Origin: Pseudomonadota bacterium
Lineage (GTDB): Bacteria > Pseudomonadota > Alphaproteobacteria > Rhizobiales > Devosiaceae
NCBI GenBank assembly: GCA_023436745.1
Contig: JAEZHZ010000193.1
Coordinates: forward strand, 1 to 12,220
Direction of reading: 5' to 3'
DNA length: 12,220 bases
In this document: one piece after another, positions 5,706 to 12,220 of the stretch
Layout: each line of letters begins with the position of its first letter
Position numbering within the stretch: the first letter of the stretch is position 1
Notes under the pieces: model-generated
Told to the model about the DNA's origin: nothing
Databases searched by the model: none
Seen by the model: only the letters and a program-made list of their open reading frames with translations
Program-made: the position numbers and the translations under genes

Positions 5706-7288
5706 AGCTCTTCCGCGCTGCCCTCTTGGCATCCGCGCTTACGCTGCCGCTGGCAGCTGGAGCCGCCTTCGCGGCGACGCCCGCCGATGCGCTGGTCATC
5801 GCCCAGAACATCGACGACATCGTCGCGCTCGACCCGGCACAGGCCTACGAGTTCTCGGCTGGCGAGATCAACGCCAACCTCTATGACAAGCTGGTCCAGT
5901 ACGATGCCGAGAACACCACCGTTCTCGCTCCCGGCCTTGCCAGCGAGTGGGTGGCGGACGAAGAAGCCAAGACGCTGACCTTCACCATCCGTGACGGCGC
6001 GACCTTCGCTTCGGGCAACCCTGTGCGCCCGGAAGACGTGAAGTTCTCGTTCAAGCGCGTCGTGACGCTGAACCTGACCCCCGCCTTCATCCTGACCCAG
6101 CTCGGCTGGACCCCGGAGAACATCGACGAGATGGTCACCGTCGACGGCAACACCGTCACGGTGAAGTGGACCGGTGATTTCGCGTCGGCCTTCGTGCTGA
6201 ACGTGCTTGCTGCCCGTCCCGGCGCCATCGTCGACGAAGTCCTGGTCATGCAGAACGAGGTTGACGGTGACTGGGGCAACGCCTGGCTCAACACCAACTC
6301 GGCTGGTTCCGGCCCGTTCGTGCTGACCGACTACCGCCCGGCCGAACTCGTGCGCCTCTCGGCCAACGAGAACTACTGGAACGGTGCGCCGGCGATGAAG
6401 CAGGTGCTGATTCGTCACGTTGCCGAAGCCGCAACCCAGCAGCTTCTGCTCAGCTCCGGTGACGTCGACATCGCCAAGAACCTGACCCCCGACCAGATCG
6501 TGGGCCTTGGCGAGGGCGTGAAGGTCGAAGTGTTCCCGCAGGCAGCGGTTCACTTCCTGTCGTTCAACCAGAAGACCGATGAACTCACCCCGCCGGCGGT
6601 GTGGGAAGCGGCGCGGTACCTGGTCGACTATGACGGCATGACCGAGACCTTCCTCAAGGGTCAGATGGAAAAGCACCAGGCCTTCTGGCCGAAGGGCTTC
6701 CCGGGCTCCTATGACGAGACGCCGTTCAGCCTCGACGTGGAGAAGGCCAAGCAGATTCTGGCAGACGCCGGTATCGAGACCCCGATCAATGTCACCCTCG
6801 ACGTGATCAACTCGGCTCCGTTCACCGACATCGCGCAGTCGCTGCAGGCGACCTTCGCCGAAGCCGGCATCAACTTCGACATCCTGCCCGGCACCGGTGC
6901 GCAGGTGATCACGAAGTACCGCGAGCGTACCCACGAAGCCATGCTGCTGTACTGGGGCCCGGACTTCATGGACCCGCACTCCAACGCCAAGGCCTTCGCC
7001 TACAACTCCAACAATGCGGACGACAACTACACGGCCACCACCACCTGGCGTAACGCCTGGGCCGTGCCGCAGGAGATGAACGACGAGGTCAACGCGGCGC
7101 TGGCCGAAGCCGACCAGGACGTTCGCAACGAGATGTACACGGAGCTGCAGAAGCAGGTTCAGGCCGAAAGCCCGATCGTGATCATGTTCCAGGCGGCCCT
7201 GCAGATCGCCATGGCTGACAACGTCGACGGTTACGTCAACGGTTCGAACTCGGACTTCGTCTACTACCGTCTCGTGACCAAGGACTGA
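5702..7288 (+). CDS. ABC transporter substrate-binding protein, family 5 (SBP_bac_5)
   Basis: A 528-residue periplasmic binding protein. Residues 1-24 are a clear Sec signal peptide (MKLFRAALLASALTLPL, then AGAAFA, cleavage before ATPADA) with no lipobox cysteine. The mature part fits SBP_bac_5: an N-terminal LDPAQAYEFSAGEINANLYD region, then TLTFTIRDGATFASGNPVRPEDVKFSFKR cut by family-typical residues, GSGPFVLTDYRP, the YWNG motif (about residue 223), and a late AMLLYWGPDFMDPHS. Length is normal. AAGGAG (5688-5693) lies 8 nt before the ATG. Codon use is strongly biased to C/G-ending codons and lacks TTA, CTA and TCA, suggesting high expression. It should deliver ligand to the B-C-D-F complex encoded divergently; the ligand (peptide, opine, amino-acid derivative or other) cannot be read from sequence. 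Confidence 0.95.
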   Translation: MKLFRAALLASALTLPLAAGAAFAATPADALVIAQNIDDIVALDPAQAYEFSAGEINANLYDKLVQYDAENTTVLAPGLASEWVADEEAKTLTFTIRDGATFASGNPVRPEDVKFSFKRVVTLNLTPAFILTQLGWTPENIDEMVTVDGNTVTVKWTGDFASAFVLNVLAARPGAIVDEVLVMQNEVDGDWGNAWLNTNSAGSGPFVLTDYRPAELVRLSANENYWNGAPAMKQVLIRHVAEAATQQLLLSSGDVDIAKNLTPDQIVGLGEGVKVEVFPQAAVHFLSFNQKTDELTPPAVWEAARYLVDYDGMTETFLKGQMEKHQAFWPKGFPGSYDETPFSLDVEKAKQILADAGIETPINVTLDVINSAPFTDIAQSLQATFAEAGINFDILPGTGAQVITKYRERTHEAMLLYWGPDFMDPHSNAKAFAYNSNNADDNYTATTTWRNAWAVPQEMNDEVNAALAEADQDVRNEMYTELQKQVQAESPIVIMFQAALQIAMADNVDGYVNGSNSDFVYYRLVTKD

Positions 7289-7309
7289 TCCACGGATCAC
7301 TGAACGACA

Positions 7310-7337
7310 GCTGCGGCGGCCCTCGGGCCGCCGCAGC
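7310..7337. terminator. Bidirectional terminator-like stem between binding protein and SDR
   Basis: Thirteen bases (7310-7322, GCTGCGGCGGCCC) pair perfectly with 7325-7337 around TC. The stem starts 22 nt after the binding-protein stop and ends 5 nt before the stop codon of the convergent SDR gene. Its symmetry suits termination from both sides. Only a short mixed tract (GATTCTC) follows on the plus strand, so efficiency is unknown. Confidence 0.7.
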
Positions 7338-7342
7338 GATTC

Positions 7343-8095
7343 TCAGACGGCGGTATAGCCGCCGTCGACCAGGTAATAGCCGCCGGTGACGAACGAGGCG
7401 TCATCGGAGAGCAGGAAGCGGACGATCTTGGCCACTTCCTCGGCACGGCCGAGCCGCCCGAGGGGGTGGCGGGCCACGAGCGCAGCGCGAACGTCGTCCG
7501 GCAGGTTCGCGAGCAGCGGGGTGTCGATGTAGCCGGGCCCGACGCAGTTGATGCGCAGCCCATGCGGGCCATACTCGGCGGCGGAGTTCCTGGTCAGGCC
7601 CACAACGCCATGCTTGGCAGCCGTATAGGCGCTGTTCCCAAGGGCTGCGACTGCACCGTGGATCGAGGCCATGTTGACGATGGCGCTCTCGCTGGGTCCT
7701 GCCTCCAGCATGGCGGGGATCTGGTAGCGCATCCCGTACAGCACGCCATTGAGGTTGATGTCGATGACCCGGTTCCAGTCCTCGATGTCCACGTCGCCCG
7801 TCGGGGCGGCACGGCCGGCGATGCCGGCATTGTTCACCGCATAGTTCAGCTTGCCGTAGGTGCTGACCGCGAACTCGACCGCGGCACGGCAGTCATCGGG
7901 GGAGGCGGTGTTGGAGATGACGGTGGCAGCTTCCCCGCCTGCGGCCGAAATGGCACCGGCTACCCGGTCGAGGCCCTCCTGGCTGATGTCGGCCAGCACC
8001 ACCTTGACGCCGGCCGAGGCCAGTTCCTGCGAGATCGCCTCGCCGATACCTGAACCGGCGCCGGTTACCAGCGCAACCTTATCCTTGAACGACAT
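7343..8095 (-). CDS. SDR-family oxidoreductase (classical short-chain dehydrogenase)
   Basis: A 250-residue classical SDR. Cofactor motif TGAGSGIG (11-18), NNAG (88-91), structural N114, and the catalytic Ser144-Tyr157-Lys161 (YTAAK). The C-terminal VTGGYYLVDGGYTAV is family-typical. An aspartate at the end of the second strand (VVLAD, D36) favours NAD(H) over NADP(H). The substrate cannot be named; matches to 'glucose 1-dehydrogenase' or '3-oxoacyl-ACP reductase' labels would be generic. The start ATG at 8093-8095 is supported by AAGGAA (8102-8107) 6 nt away. It is convergent to the binding-protein gene and shares its terminator, so it is not in that operon. The 116-nt gap to the stress-protein gene upstream holds a TTGACC (8136-8131) but no convincing -10 box. 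Confidence 0.92.
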   Translation of the reverse strand: MSFKDKVALVTGAGSGIGEAISQELASAGVKVVLADISQEGLDRVAGAISAAGGEAATVISNTASPDDCRAAVEFAVSTYGKLNYAVNNAGIAGRAAPTGDVDIEDWNRVIDINLNGVLYGMRYQIPAMLEAGPSESAIVNMASIHGAVAALGNSAYTAAKHGVVGLTRNSAAEYGPHGLRINCVGPGYIDTPLLANLPDDVRAALVARHPLGRLGRAEEVAKIVRFLLSDDASFVTGGYYLVDGGYTAV

Positions 8096-8211
8096 GGAAT
8101 GTTCCTTTCCCTGGGTGACGAGGCATCCATGGTCAACGTCCCACCCCGAGGATGGGTCCGGCGACCGTTCAGGGGGACAGGCAGGCTAATCCGGCGGCAG
8201 GTCAGGGCCAG

Positions 8212-8661
8212 CTACTTGAGGATCAGCACGGGAACAGTCGAGCGTGCGAGAACCTCGGCGGCCTGGCTGCCAAGGATCAGCTTGCGGAGGCCGCGATTGC
8301 CGTGCGAGCCCATGAGGATGGTGTCGCAGCCGCGTGTCTCGGCTTCCTGCACGATGGCGTCGGCGGCGCGCTGGCGCGGCACATAGACGGTGTCGATCTC
8401 GACTCCTGCCTCGGACGCGCGGGTCTTGGCAGCCTGCAGGACCTTCGCAGCCTCGTCCCGGTAGGCCTCGTCGAGACGCTCCAACATGGTAGCGGCGTTC
8501 ATCGTCCCGAACCCGCCACTGCCGAGCACCGTGTTAACCGGGTCAGTTGCGGTGAGCACCGTAACCTGCGAACCATGGGTCTTGGCGAGGTCCAGGGCAG
8601 CATCCAGCGCCTTGTTGCTCAGGTCCGAACCGTCAATGGCGACCAGCAGTTTCTTGAACAT
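8212..8661 (-). CDS. Universal stress protein (UspA family)
   Basis: A 149-residue single-domain USP. It starts MFKKLLVAIDGSDLSNKAL, the standard first strand and loop, and near the end carries the ATP-binding pattern G-2x-G-9x-G-S (GSHGNRGLRKLILGS), followed by AEVLARSTVPVLILK. Proteins with this motif usually bind ATP and dimerise; the physiological role is stress endurance, exact target unknown. Two ATGs are close: GGAG (8669-8672) lies 1 nt from the ATG at 8667 but 7 nt from the one at 8661, so I use 8661. A good promoter lies at 8689-8716. The gene is divergent from the beta-lactamase gene with 156 bp between the start codons. Confidence 0.93.
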   Translation of the reverse strand: MFKKLLVAIDGSDLSNKALDAALDLAKTHGSQVTVLTATDPVNTVLGSGGFGTMNAATMLERLDEAYRDEAAKVLQAAKTRASEAGVEIDTVYVPRQRAADAIVQEAETRGCDTILMGSHGNRGLRKLILGSQAAEVLARSTVPVLILK

Positions 8662-8688
8662 TCGCATTCTCCAACTCGAAACGCGACG

Positions 8689-8716
8689 ACGATAGCCGGT
8701 GCTGATGCAGGGTCAA
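8689..8716 (-). promoter_or_regulatory. Sigma70-like promoter for the universal stress protein gene
   Basis: On the minus strand TTGACC (8716-8711, 5 of 6 to consensus) is followed by 16 nt and TATCGT (8694-8689, 4 of 6). Transcription would start near 8682, about 20 nt before the preferred ATG at 8661. Confidence 0.5.
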
Positions 8717-8720
8717 CCTG

Positions 8721-8736
8721 CAGTGGCCGCCCACTG
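8721..8736. promoter_or_regulatory. Palindrome between the stress-protein and beta-lactamase genes
   Basis: CAGTGG (8721-8726) and CCACTG (8731-8736) are exact inverted arms around CCGC. It sits directly upstream of the stress-protein -35 box, within the divergent intergenic region, where a regulator could act on both genes. No factor can be named, and I see no convincing promoter for the beta-lactamase side (TTGAAC at 8759 lacks a partner -10 box). Confidence 0.3.
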
Positions 8737-8817
8737 GGCCGGCGGAAGGCCAAGGGAGTTGAACTCTGCAGCGGATCAGTCCAGCCTCTGCCCCCTCCGA
8801 TTGCCACGGGATGGTTC

Positions 8818-9633
8818 ATGAAGCTCCTCGCCCTTGCCACAGTCCTTTCCCTGACTTTGCTGCCGATGCCTGCCACTCAGGCCAAGCCGCTCTGCACGGT
8901 GATGGCCGATGCGAATACCGGTGTCGTACTGCTGGAAGAGGGGGACTGCCGCACCCGGGTCACCCCCGCGTCGACCTTCAAGATAGCCCTGGCCCTGATG
9001 GGGTTCGATGCCGGAATACTGCTCGACGGTGAAACGCCGGAGCTGCCGTTCCGCGCCGGATATGCGGACTGGGGCGGCGAGGAGTGGCGGCAGTCCACCA
9101 CGCCTCGGCGATGGATGAAGCATTCGGTCGTCTGGTTCTCGCAGCAGGTGGCGGCAACGCTGGGAATGGAGCGGCTGAGGGGCTACACCCAGGCCTTCGG
9201 GTATGGCAACGCCGACTTTACGGGAGACCCGGGCAAGAACAACGGGCTCGAGCGGGCTTGGATCAGTTCCTCGCTCGAGGTTGCGCCCGTCGAACAGGTG
9301 GCGTTCCTGCGCAATCTCATCAACCGCCAACTGCCCGTCCAGCCCCACGCCATCGACATGACCCTGGCGGTGGTGGAAAGCTGGCAGACGCCGGGCGGAT
9401 GGGTGGTCTCCGGCAAGACCGGGTCCGCCTATCCCCGCCTTGCCGACGGCTCCCTCGATCGCACCAAGGGGTGGGGCTGGTTCGTCGGATGGGCGCAGCA
9501 CGACGGTAGCACCATCGTGTTCGCGCAGCTCAACCAGGATGAACGCCGCGAAAGCGTGTCCGGCGGGTTACGGGCACGAGACCTGTTGCTCGGGGAGTGG
9601 GACGGGCTGGTTGCGAGACTGGCCCGCCCGTGA
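8818..9633 (+). CDS. bla: Class D (OXA-type) beta-lactamase
   Basis: A 271-residue serine beta-lactamase of normal class D length. Residues 1-22 are a signal peptide (cleavage after ATQA), so it acts in the periplasm. All key class D motifs are present: S52-T-F-K55 (nucleophile and carbamylated lysine), S103-V-V, Y129-G-N, W148 (which stabilises the carbamate), and K200-T-G-S. The segment MKHSVVWFSQQ is highly typical. It hydrolyses penicillins; spectrum, including any carbapenemase activity, cannot be read from these motifs. The ATG at 8818 starts the signal peptide; the ATG at 8811 is out of frame and the frame further upstream is antisense to the stress-protein gene. A weak CGGGA lies 6 nt before the start. 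No integron, insertion sequence or dedicated regulator is adjacent and composition matches its neighbours, so it looks like a resident chromosomal gene. Confidence 0.93.
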   Translation: MKLLALATVLSLTLLPMPATQAKPLCTVMADANTGVVLLEEGDCRTRVTPASTFKIALALMGFDAGILLDGETPELPFRAGYADWGGEEWRQSTTPRRWMKHSVVWFSQQVAATLGMERLRGYTQAFGYGNADFTGDPGKNNGLERAWISSSLEVAPVEQVAFLRNLINRQLPVQPHAIDMTLAVVESWQTPGGWVVSGKTGSAYPRLADGSLDRTKGWGWFVGWAQHDGSTIVFAQLNQDERRESVSGGLRARDLLLGEWDGLVARLARP

Positions 9634-9635
9634 AG

Positions 9636-9722
9636 CTATTCGATCAGACGACGGTAGTGGTCGGCCCGTGCGGTGAGAAGCACGACGGCGATGTCGCGGA
9701 AGCGTGTCCAGAAGTGTTTCAT
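9636..9722 (-). CDS. Small ORF (28 residues) coupled to the urea/guanidine carboxylase gene
   Basis: Starts at the ATG 9720-9722, which overlaps the carboxylase stop as ATGA, and ends at TAG 9636-9638. The product begins MKHFWTRFRDIAVVLL and ends HYRRLIE: basic ends around a short hydrophobic stretch, possibly an amphipathic helix. A strong ribosome site GAGGA (9729-9733) lies 6 nt upstream, inside the carboxylase's last codons. Start overlap plus good ribosome site argue for real translation, but Glu-Glu codons produce GAGGA by chance and the ORF is very short. I recognise no family. Its stop lies 2 nt from the stop of the convergent beta-lactamase gene, leaving no room for a terminator between them. 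Confidence 0.45.
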   Translation of the reverse strand: MKHFWTRFRDIAVVLLTARADHYRRLIE

Positions 9723-12220
9723 GCCAGTTCCTCGATGACGGCCAGAACATCGCCACCCCGCACCGTCTGACCGGGGCTCGACAGGATTGTCCTCACGCGC
9801 CCGGCAGCATGGGCCTGAACCGAAATCTCCATCTTCATGGATTCGATGATGGCGATGGTGTCGCCCGGCTGGACGTGGCTGCCCTCATCGACCAGCAGCT
9901 TCCAGATGCTGCCCGGCACGCCGCTGCTGACGCCGAAACACCCATCGGGCACCTGCGCCTCCGGCCGCGGTGGTGCTGTCTGCTCGGAGACGAAGCTGTC
10001 TAGGCCGGCGTCGCGCCAATGCTGGCGTTCGGCATCGAAGGCGGCCTGCTGCTGCCGTTTGAAGGCGCCTATCTCGGCAGCATTGGTCTTCAGGGAACGC
10101 GCATAGTCGGCATAGGAGAAGCGGGTCTCCTCGATCCGGATGGGGTACGCGCCATGCGGGAAGGCGGCGCGGGCTTCAGCTAACTCCTGGTGGCTGACGG
10201 GATAGAACCGGATCTGGTCGAAGAAGTCGAGGAGCCACGGCTTGCCGGGGGCAAACTGCGGTGTGGTCCGCCAAGTGTTCCAGACCTGCACGGTGCGTCC
10301 AAAGAGCTGATAACCGCCGGGGCCCTCCATACCGTAGATGCACATGTAGGCGCCGCCGATCCCGACGGCATTCTCGGGCGTCCAGGTGCGGGCAGGGTTG
10401 TACTTGGTGGTGACCAGTCGATGCCGGGGATCGACAGGGGTGGCGACGGGGGCGCCCAGATAGACGTCACCCAGCCCGAGAACGAGGTAACTGGCGTCGA
10501 ACACGGTGTTCTTCACCGCCTCGATGCTGTCGAGGCCATTGATGCGGCGAATGAACTCGATGTTGTCCGGACACCAGGGCGCATTGGCGCGGACCAGTTC
10601 CTGGTACTTGCGCATGGCCAGTTGAGCGTCAGGATCGTTCCATGACAGCGGCAGGTGCACGATCCGGCTGGGCACGGCCACGTCACGGGCGTCGGGCAGG
10701 GTGGTTTCGATCTCGGCCAGCAGGCCGAGCAGACGTGAGCGCGTCAGACTGGTGCCGTCGTAGTGGATCTGCAGCGAGCGGATGCCGGGCGTGAGGTCGA
10801 TGAGGCCGGGAATGCGCGCCGCCTTCACCGCCTCCATCAGCAGGTGCACCCGCAGCCTGAGCTCGATGTCGAGGGTCATCGCGCCGAACTCGACCAGCAG
10901 GTTGTCATCCCCCTGGCGGCGATAGACCACGGGCACGGTGCCACTCATCGCCTGTCGGAGAATTGACGAGCCGGTGTCGAGATCGGCCGTCCGGATGGCC
11001 GGGCCGGCAACCCTGTCATCAGGACGCGCCAGGGCGTGGAAGCGGATGGTGTCTCCCGGCCGGAACTGCCCCATCTTCCACTGCTCGTCGCGAGCGATGA
11101 CCGCCGGACAGACAAAGCCACCAAGGCTGGGGCCATCCGGTCCGAGAATGATCGGCATGTCGCCGGTGAAGTCTATGGCGCCGACCGCGTAGGCATTGTC
11201 ATGGAGATTGGAGGGGTGCAGGCCGGCCTCGCCGCCGTCGGAACGGGCCCAGCGCGGCGTCGGGCCGATCAGGCGCACGCCGGTGCGGGCGCTGTTGTAG
11301 TGGACCTCGTAGGTGGCAGAGAACAGGTCCTGGATGTCGGCTTGCTGGAAGAAGTCGGGCGCTCCGTGGGGGCCATAGACCACTCCCACGTCCCAGTGGG
11401 TGGCGAGCGGGGGTGGGTCACCCGCCGGAGCGGGGGCCGTCTGCGCGGCTTGAGCCAGGTGAAGCGTGTCGCCCGGCTTTAGAACGCCCGTGGCATGGCC
11501 GCCGAAGCCGCCGAGACCGAACGTCGCCCGCGAACCAAGGACGACCGGCGCTTCGAAACCGCCTGCGACGGCGAGATAGGCGCGCTGGCCGGGACCGGAA
11601 ACCGAGCCCACCGCAAGGATCTGTCCCGCCGCGCCGTCGAACGCGGCATTGTGCGGCACCGTCTCTCCATCGAGCCGGGCGACCATGTGGGCGCCGGCAA
11701 TGGCGACACGGGAAGGTGCACTGAACCGCAGGGTCGGCCCCGATACGGTCATCTCAAGGGCTGTGGTAACATCGTCGTTGCCGACGAGCCGGTTGGCATG
11801 CCGGAAGGAGCGCTCGTCCATCGGCCCGCTGGGCGGCACCCCGACATGCCAGAGGTGCAACCTGCCGGGCAGTTCTTGCAAGCTGGACTGAGCGCCGGGC
11901 GCGATGACGTCGATGCCATTCGAGGAGTAGGCGAATTCGCGGAGCGCGGTCGTCGCCACCTGGCCCGACGCTAGCAGTTCGGAGGCTGCGATGGCGCGCA
12001 GATAGCCCAGGTTGGTGTCGATGCCGTGGACCCGGGTCCCGGCGAGCGCGGCCTGAAGGCTGGCGATCGCCTCGGTACGCGTCGACCCGGTTACGATGAT
12101 CTTTGCCAGCATGGGGTCGTAGAACGGGGTCACCTCGGTGCCCGTGCCGACCCATCCATCCACGCGGACACCGGCCGGAAACGACACCTCGGTGAGCATG
12201 CCGGCGCTGGGCTGAAAGCC
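9719..12220 (-). CDS. uca: Biotin-dependent urea (or guanidine) carboxylase, C-terminal two thirds (5' end outside window)
   Basis: The frame is open from the right edge to the TGA at 9719-9721: 833 residues, roughly two thirds of a usual ~1200-residue enzyme. Order from the edge: end of the biotin carboxylase domain (~1-95, FYDPMLAKIIVTG); the KipA/AHS2 half of the carboxyltransferase (~103-415, GVPPSGPMDERSFRHANRLVGN); the KipI/AHS1 half (~430-650, including TKYNPARTWTPENAVGIGG and GMEGPGGYQLFGRT); a linker; and a biotinyl domain (~760-833) with ESMKME, where Lys796 (codon 9833-9835) is the biotin site. It carboxylates urea to allophanate, or in many bacteria guanidine to carboxyguanidine, using ATP and bicarbonate in the cytoplasm. 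No allophanate hydrolase follows; only the 28-codon ORF does. Partner genes must be upstream or elsewhere. Family is secure, substrate open. Confidence 0.93.
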   Translation of the reverse strand, partial: GFQPSAGMLTEVSFPAGVRVDGWVGTGTEVTPFYDPMLAKIIVTGSTRTEAIASLQAALAGTRVHGIDTNLGYLRAIAASELLASGQVATTALREFAYSSNGIDVIAPGAQSSLQELPGRLHLWHVGVPPSGPMDERSFRHANRLVGNDDVTTALEMTVSGPTLRFSAPSRVAIAGAHMVARLDGETVPHNAAFDGAAGQILAVGSVSGPGQRAYLAVAGGFEAPVVLGSRATFGLGGFGGHATGVLKPGDTLHLAQAAQTAPAPAGDPPPLATHWDVGVVYGPHGAPDFFQQADIQDLFSATYEVHYNSARTGVRLIGPTPRWARSDGGEAGLHPSNLHDNAYAVGAIDFTGDMPIILGPDGPSLGGFVCPAVIARDEQWKMGQFRPGDTIRFHALARPDDRVAGPAIRTADLDTGSSILRQAMSGTVPVVYRRQGDDNLLVEFGAMTLDIELRLRVHLLMEAVKAARIPGLIDLTPGIRSLQIHYDGTSLTRSRLLGLLAEIETTLPDARDVAVPSRIVHLPLSWNDPDAQLAMRKYQELVRANAPWCPDNIEFIRRINGLDSIEAVKNTVFDASYLVLGLGDVYLGAPVATPVDPRHRLVTTKYNPARTWTPENAVGIGGAYMCIYGMEGPGGYQLFGRTVQVWNTWRTTPQFAPGKPWLLDFFDQIRFYPVSHQELAEARAAFPHGAYPIRIEETRFSYADYARSLKTNAAEIGAFKRQQQAAFDAERQHWRDAGLDSFVSEQTAPPRPEAQVPDGCFGVSSGVPGSIWKLLVDEGSHVQPGDTIAIIESMKMEISVQAHAAGRVRTILSSPGQTVRGGDVLAVIEELA

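Noticed and set aside
5336..7300. A 654-codon minus-strand open frame antisense to the binding-protein gene
   Set aside because: Over the binding-protein gene its codons align exactly with the sense codons, so its stops would need sense codons TTA, CTA or TCA, which this strongly biased gene avoids. The product is repetitive V/G/R/H-rich sequence with no family signature, while the sense protein is a clear family-5 binding protein.
7343..8095. SDR gene as part of the transporter pathway
   Set aside because: It is convergent to the binding-protein gene and separated by a 13-bp terminator stem, so there is no operon evidence for a shared pathway.
8152..8817. Upstream extension of the beta-lactamase frame
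   Set aside because: This part is antisense to the universal stress protein, and the signal peptide begins at the ATG at 8818.
8776..9501. A 241-codon minus-strand frame opposite the beta-lactamase
   Set aside because: Antisense shadow of a gene with complete catalytic motifs; no domain or ribosome site.
1..12220. CRISPR arrays, toxin-antitoxin or phage-defence modules, insertion sequences
   Set aside because: I saw no regularly spaced repeats, transposase, nuclease or toxin-like small gene pairs; all larger genes fall into known metabolic, transport or resistance families.

Overview
This is a GC-rich bacterial chromosome segment. Gene content and style suggest an alphaproteobacterium, probably a member of the Hyphomicrobiales (a Devosia-like genome is a guess from memory). 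The pointers are a long-type PutA, a Dpp/Opp-like ABC transporter, a urea/guanidine carboxylase, GC-rich palindromes of the kind scattered through rhizobial genomes, and dense packing with start/stop overlaps. I see no tRNA, rRNA, CRISPR array, insertion sequence or phage gene.

Layout. (1) 2-550, plus strand: the C-terminal end of PutA, cut by the left edge. (2) 551-779: a non-coding gap with GC-rich palindromes. (3) 780-1268, minus: a stand-alone GAF-domain protein. (4) 1370-4909, minus: a tight four-gene operon, read from right to left as permease B, permease C, ATPase D, ATPase F, with 1-4 nt overlaps at each junction. (5) 4910-5036: a compact divergent control region with a good sigma70-like promoter for the permease operon and two inverted repeats. 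(6) 5037-7288, plus: an XRE-cupin regulator whose stop overlaps the start of the family-5 solute-binding protein that the opposite operon lacks. (7) 7310-7337: a 13-bp stem acting as a shared terminator. (8) 7343-8095, minus: an SDR oxidoreductase. (9) 8212-8661, minus: a universal stress protein, divergent from (10) 8818-9633, plus: a class D beta-lactamase. (11) 9636-9722, minus: a 28-codon ORF coupled by ATGA to (12) 9719-12220, minus: the C-terminal two thirds of a biotin-dependent urea (or guanidine) carboxylase, cut by the right edge.

How the genes work together. Regions 4 to 6 form one uptake system for an unknown small ligand (peptide-like, opine, amino-acid derivative or similar). 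The binding protein is co-transcribed with its likely regulator, and the membrane/ATPase part is divergently transcribed from the same 127-bp region. PutA (proline to glutamate) and the carboxylase (nitrogen from urea or guanidine) flank it, so the neighbourhood leans towards nitrogen scavenging; that link is only contextual. I found no clearly novel multi-gene system. The most useful leads are the control region, the 28-codon ORF behind the carboxylase, the chromosomal OXA-type enzyme, and the open question of the carboxylase's substrate.
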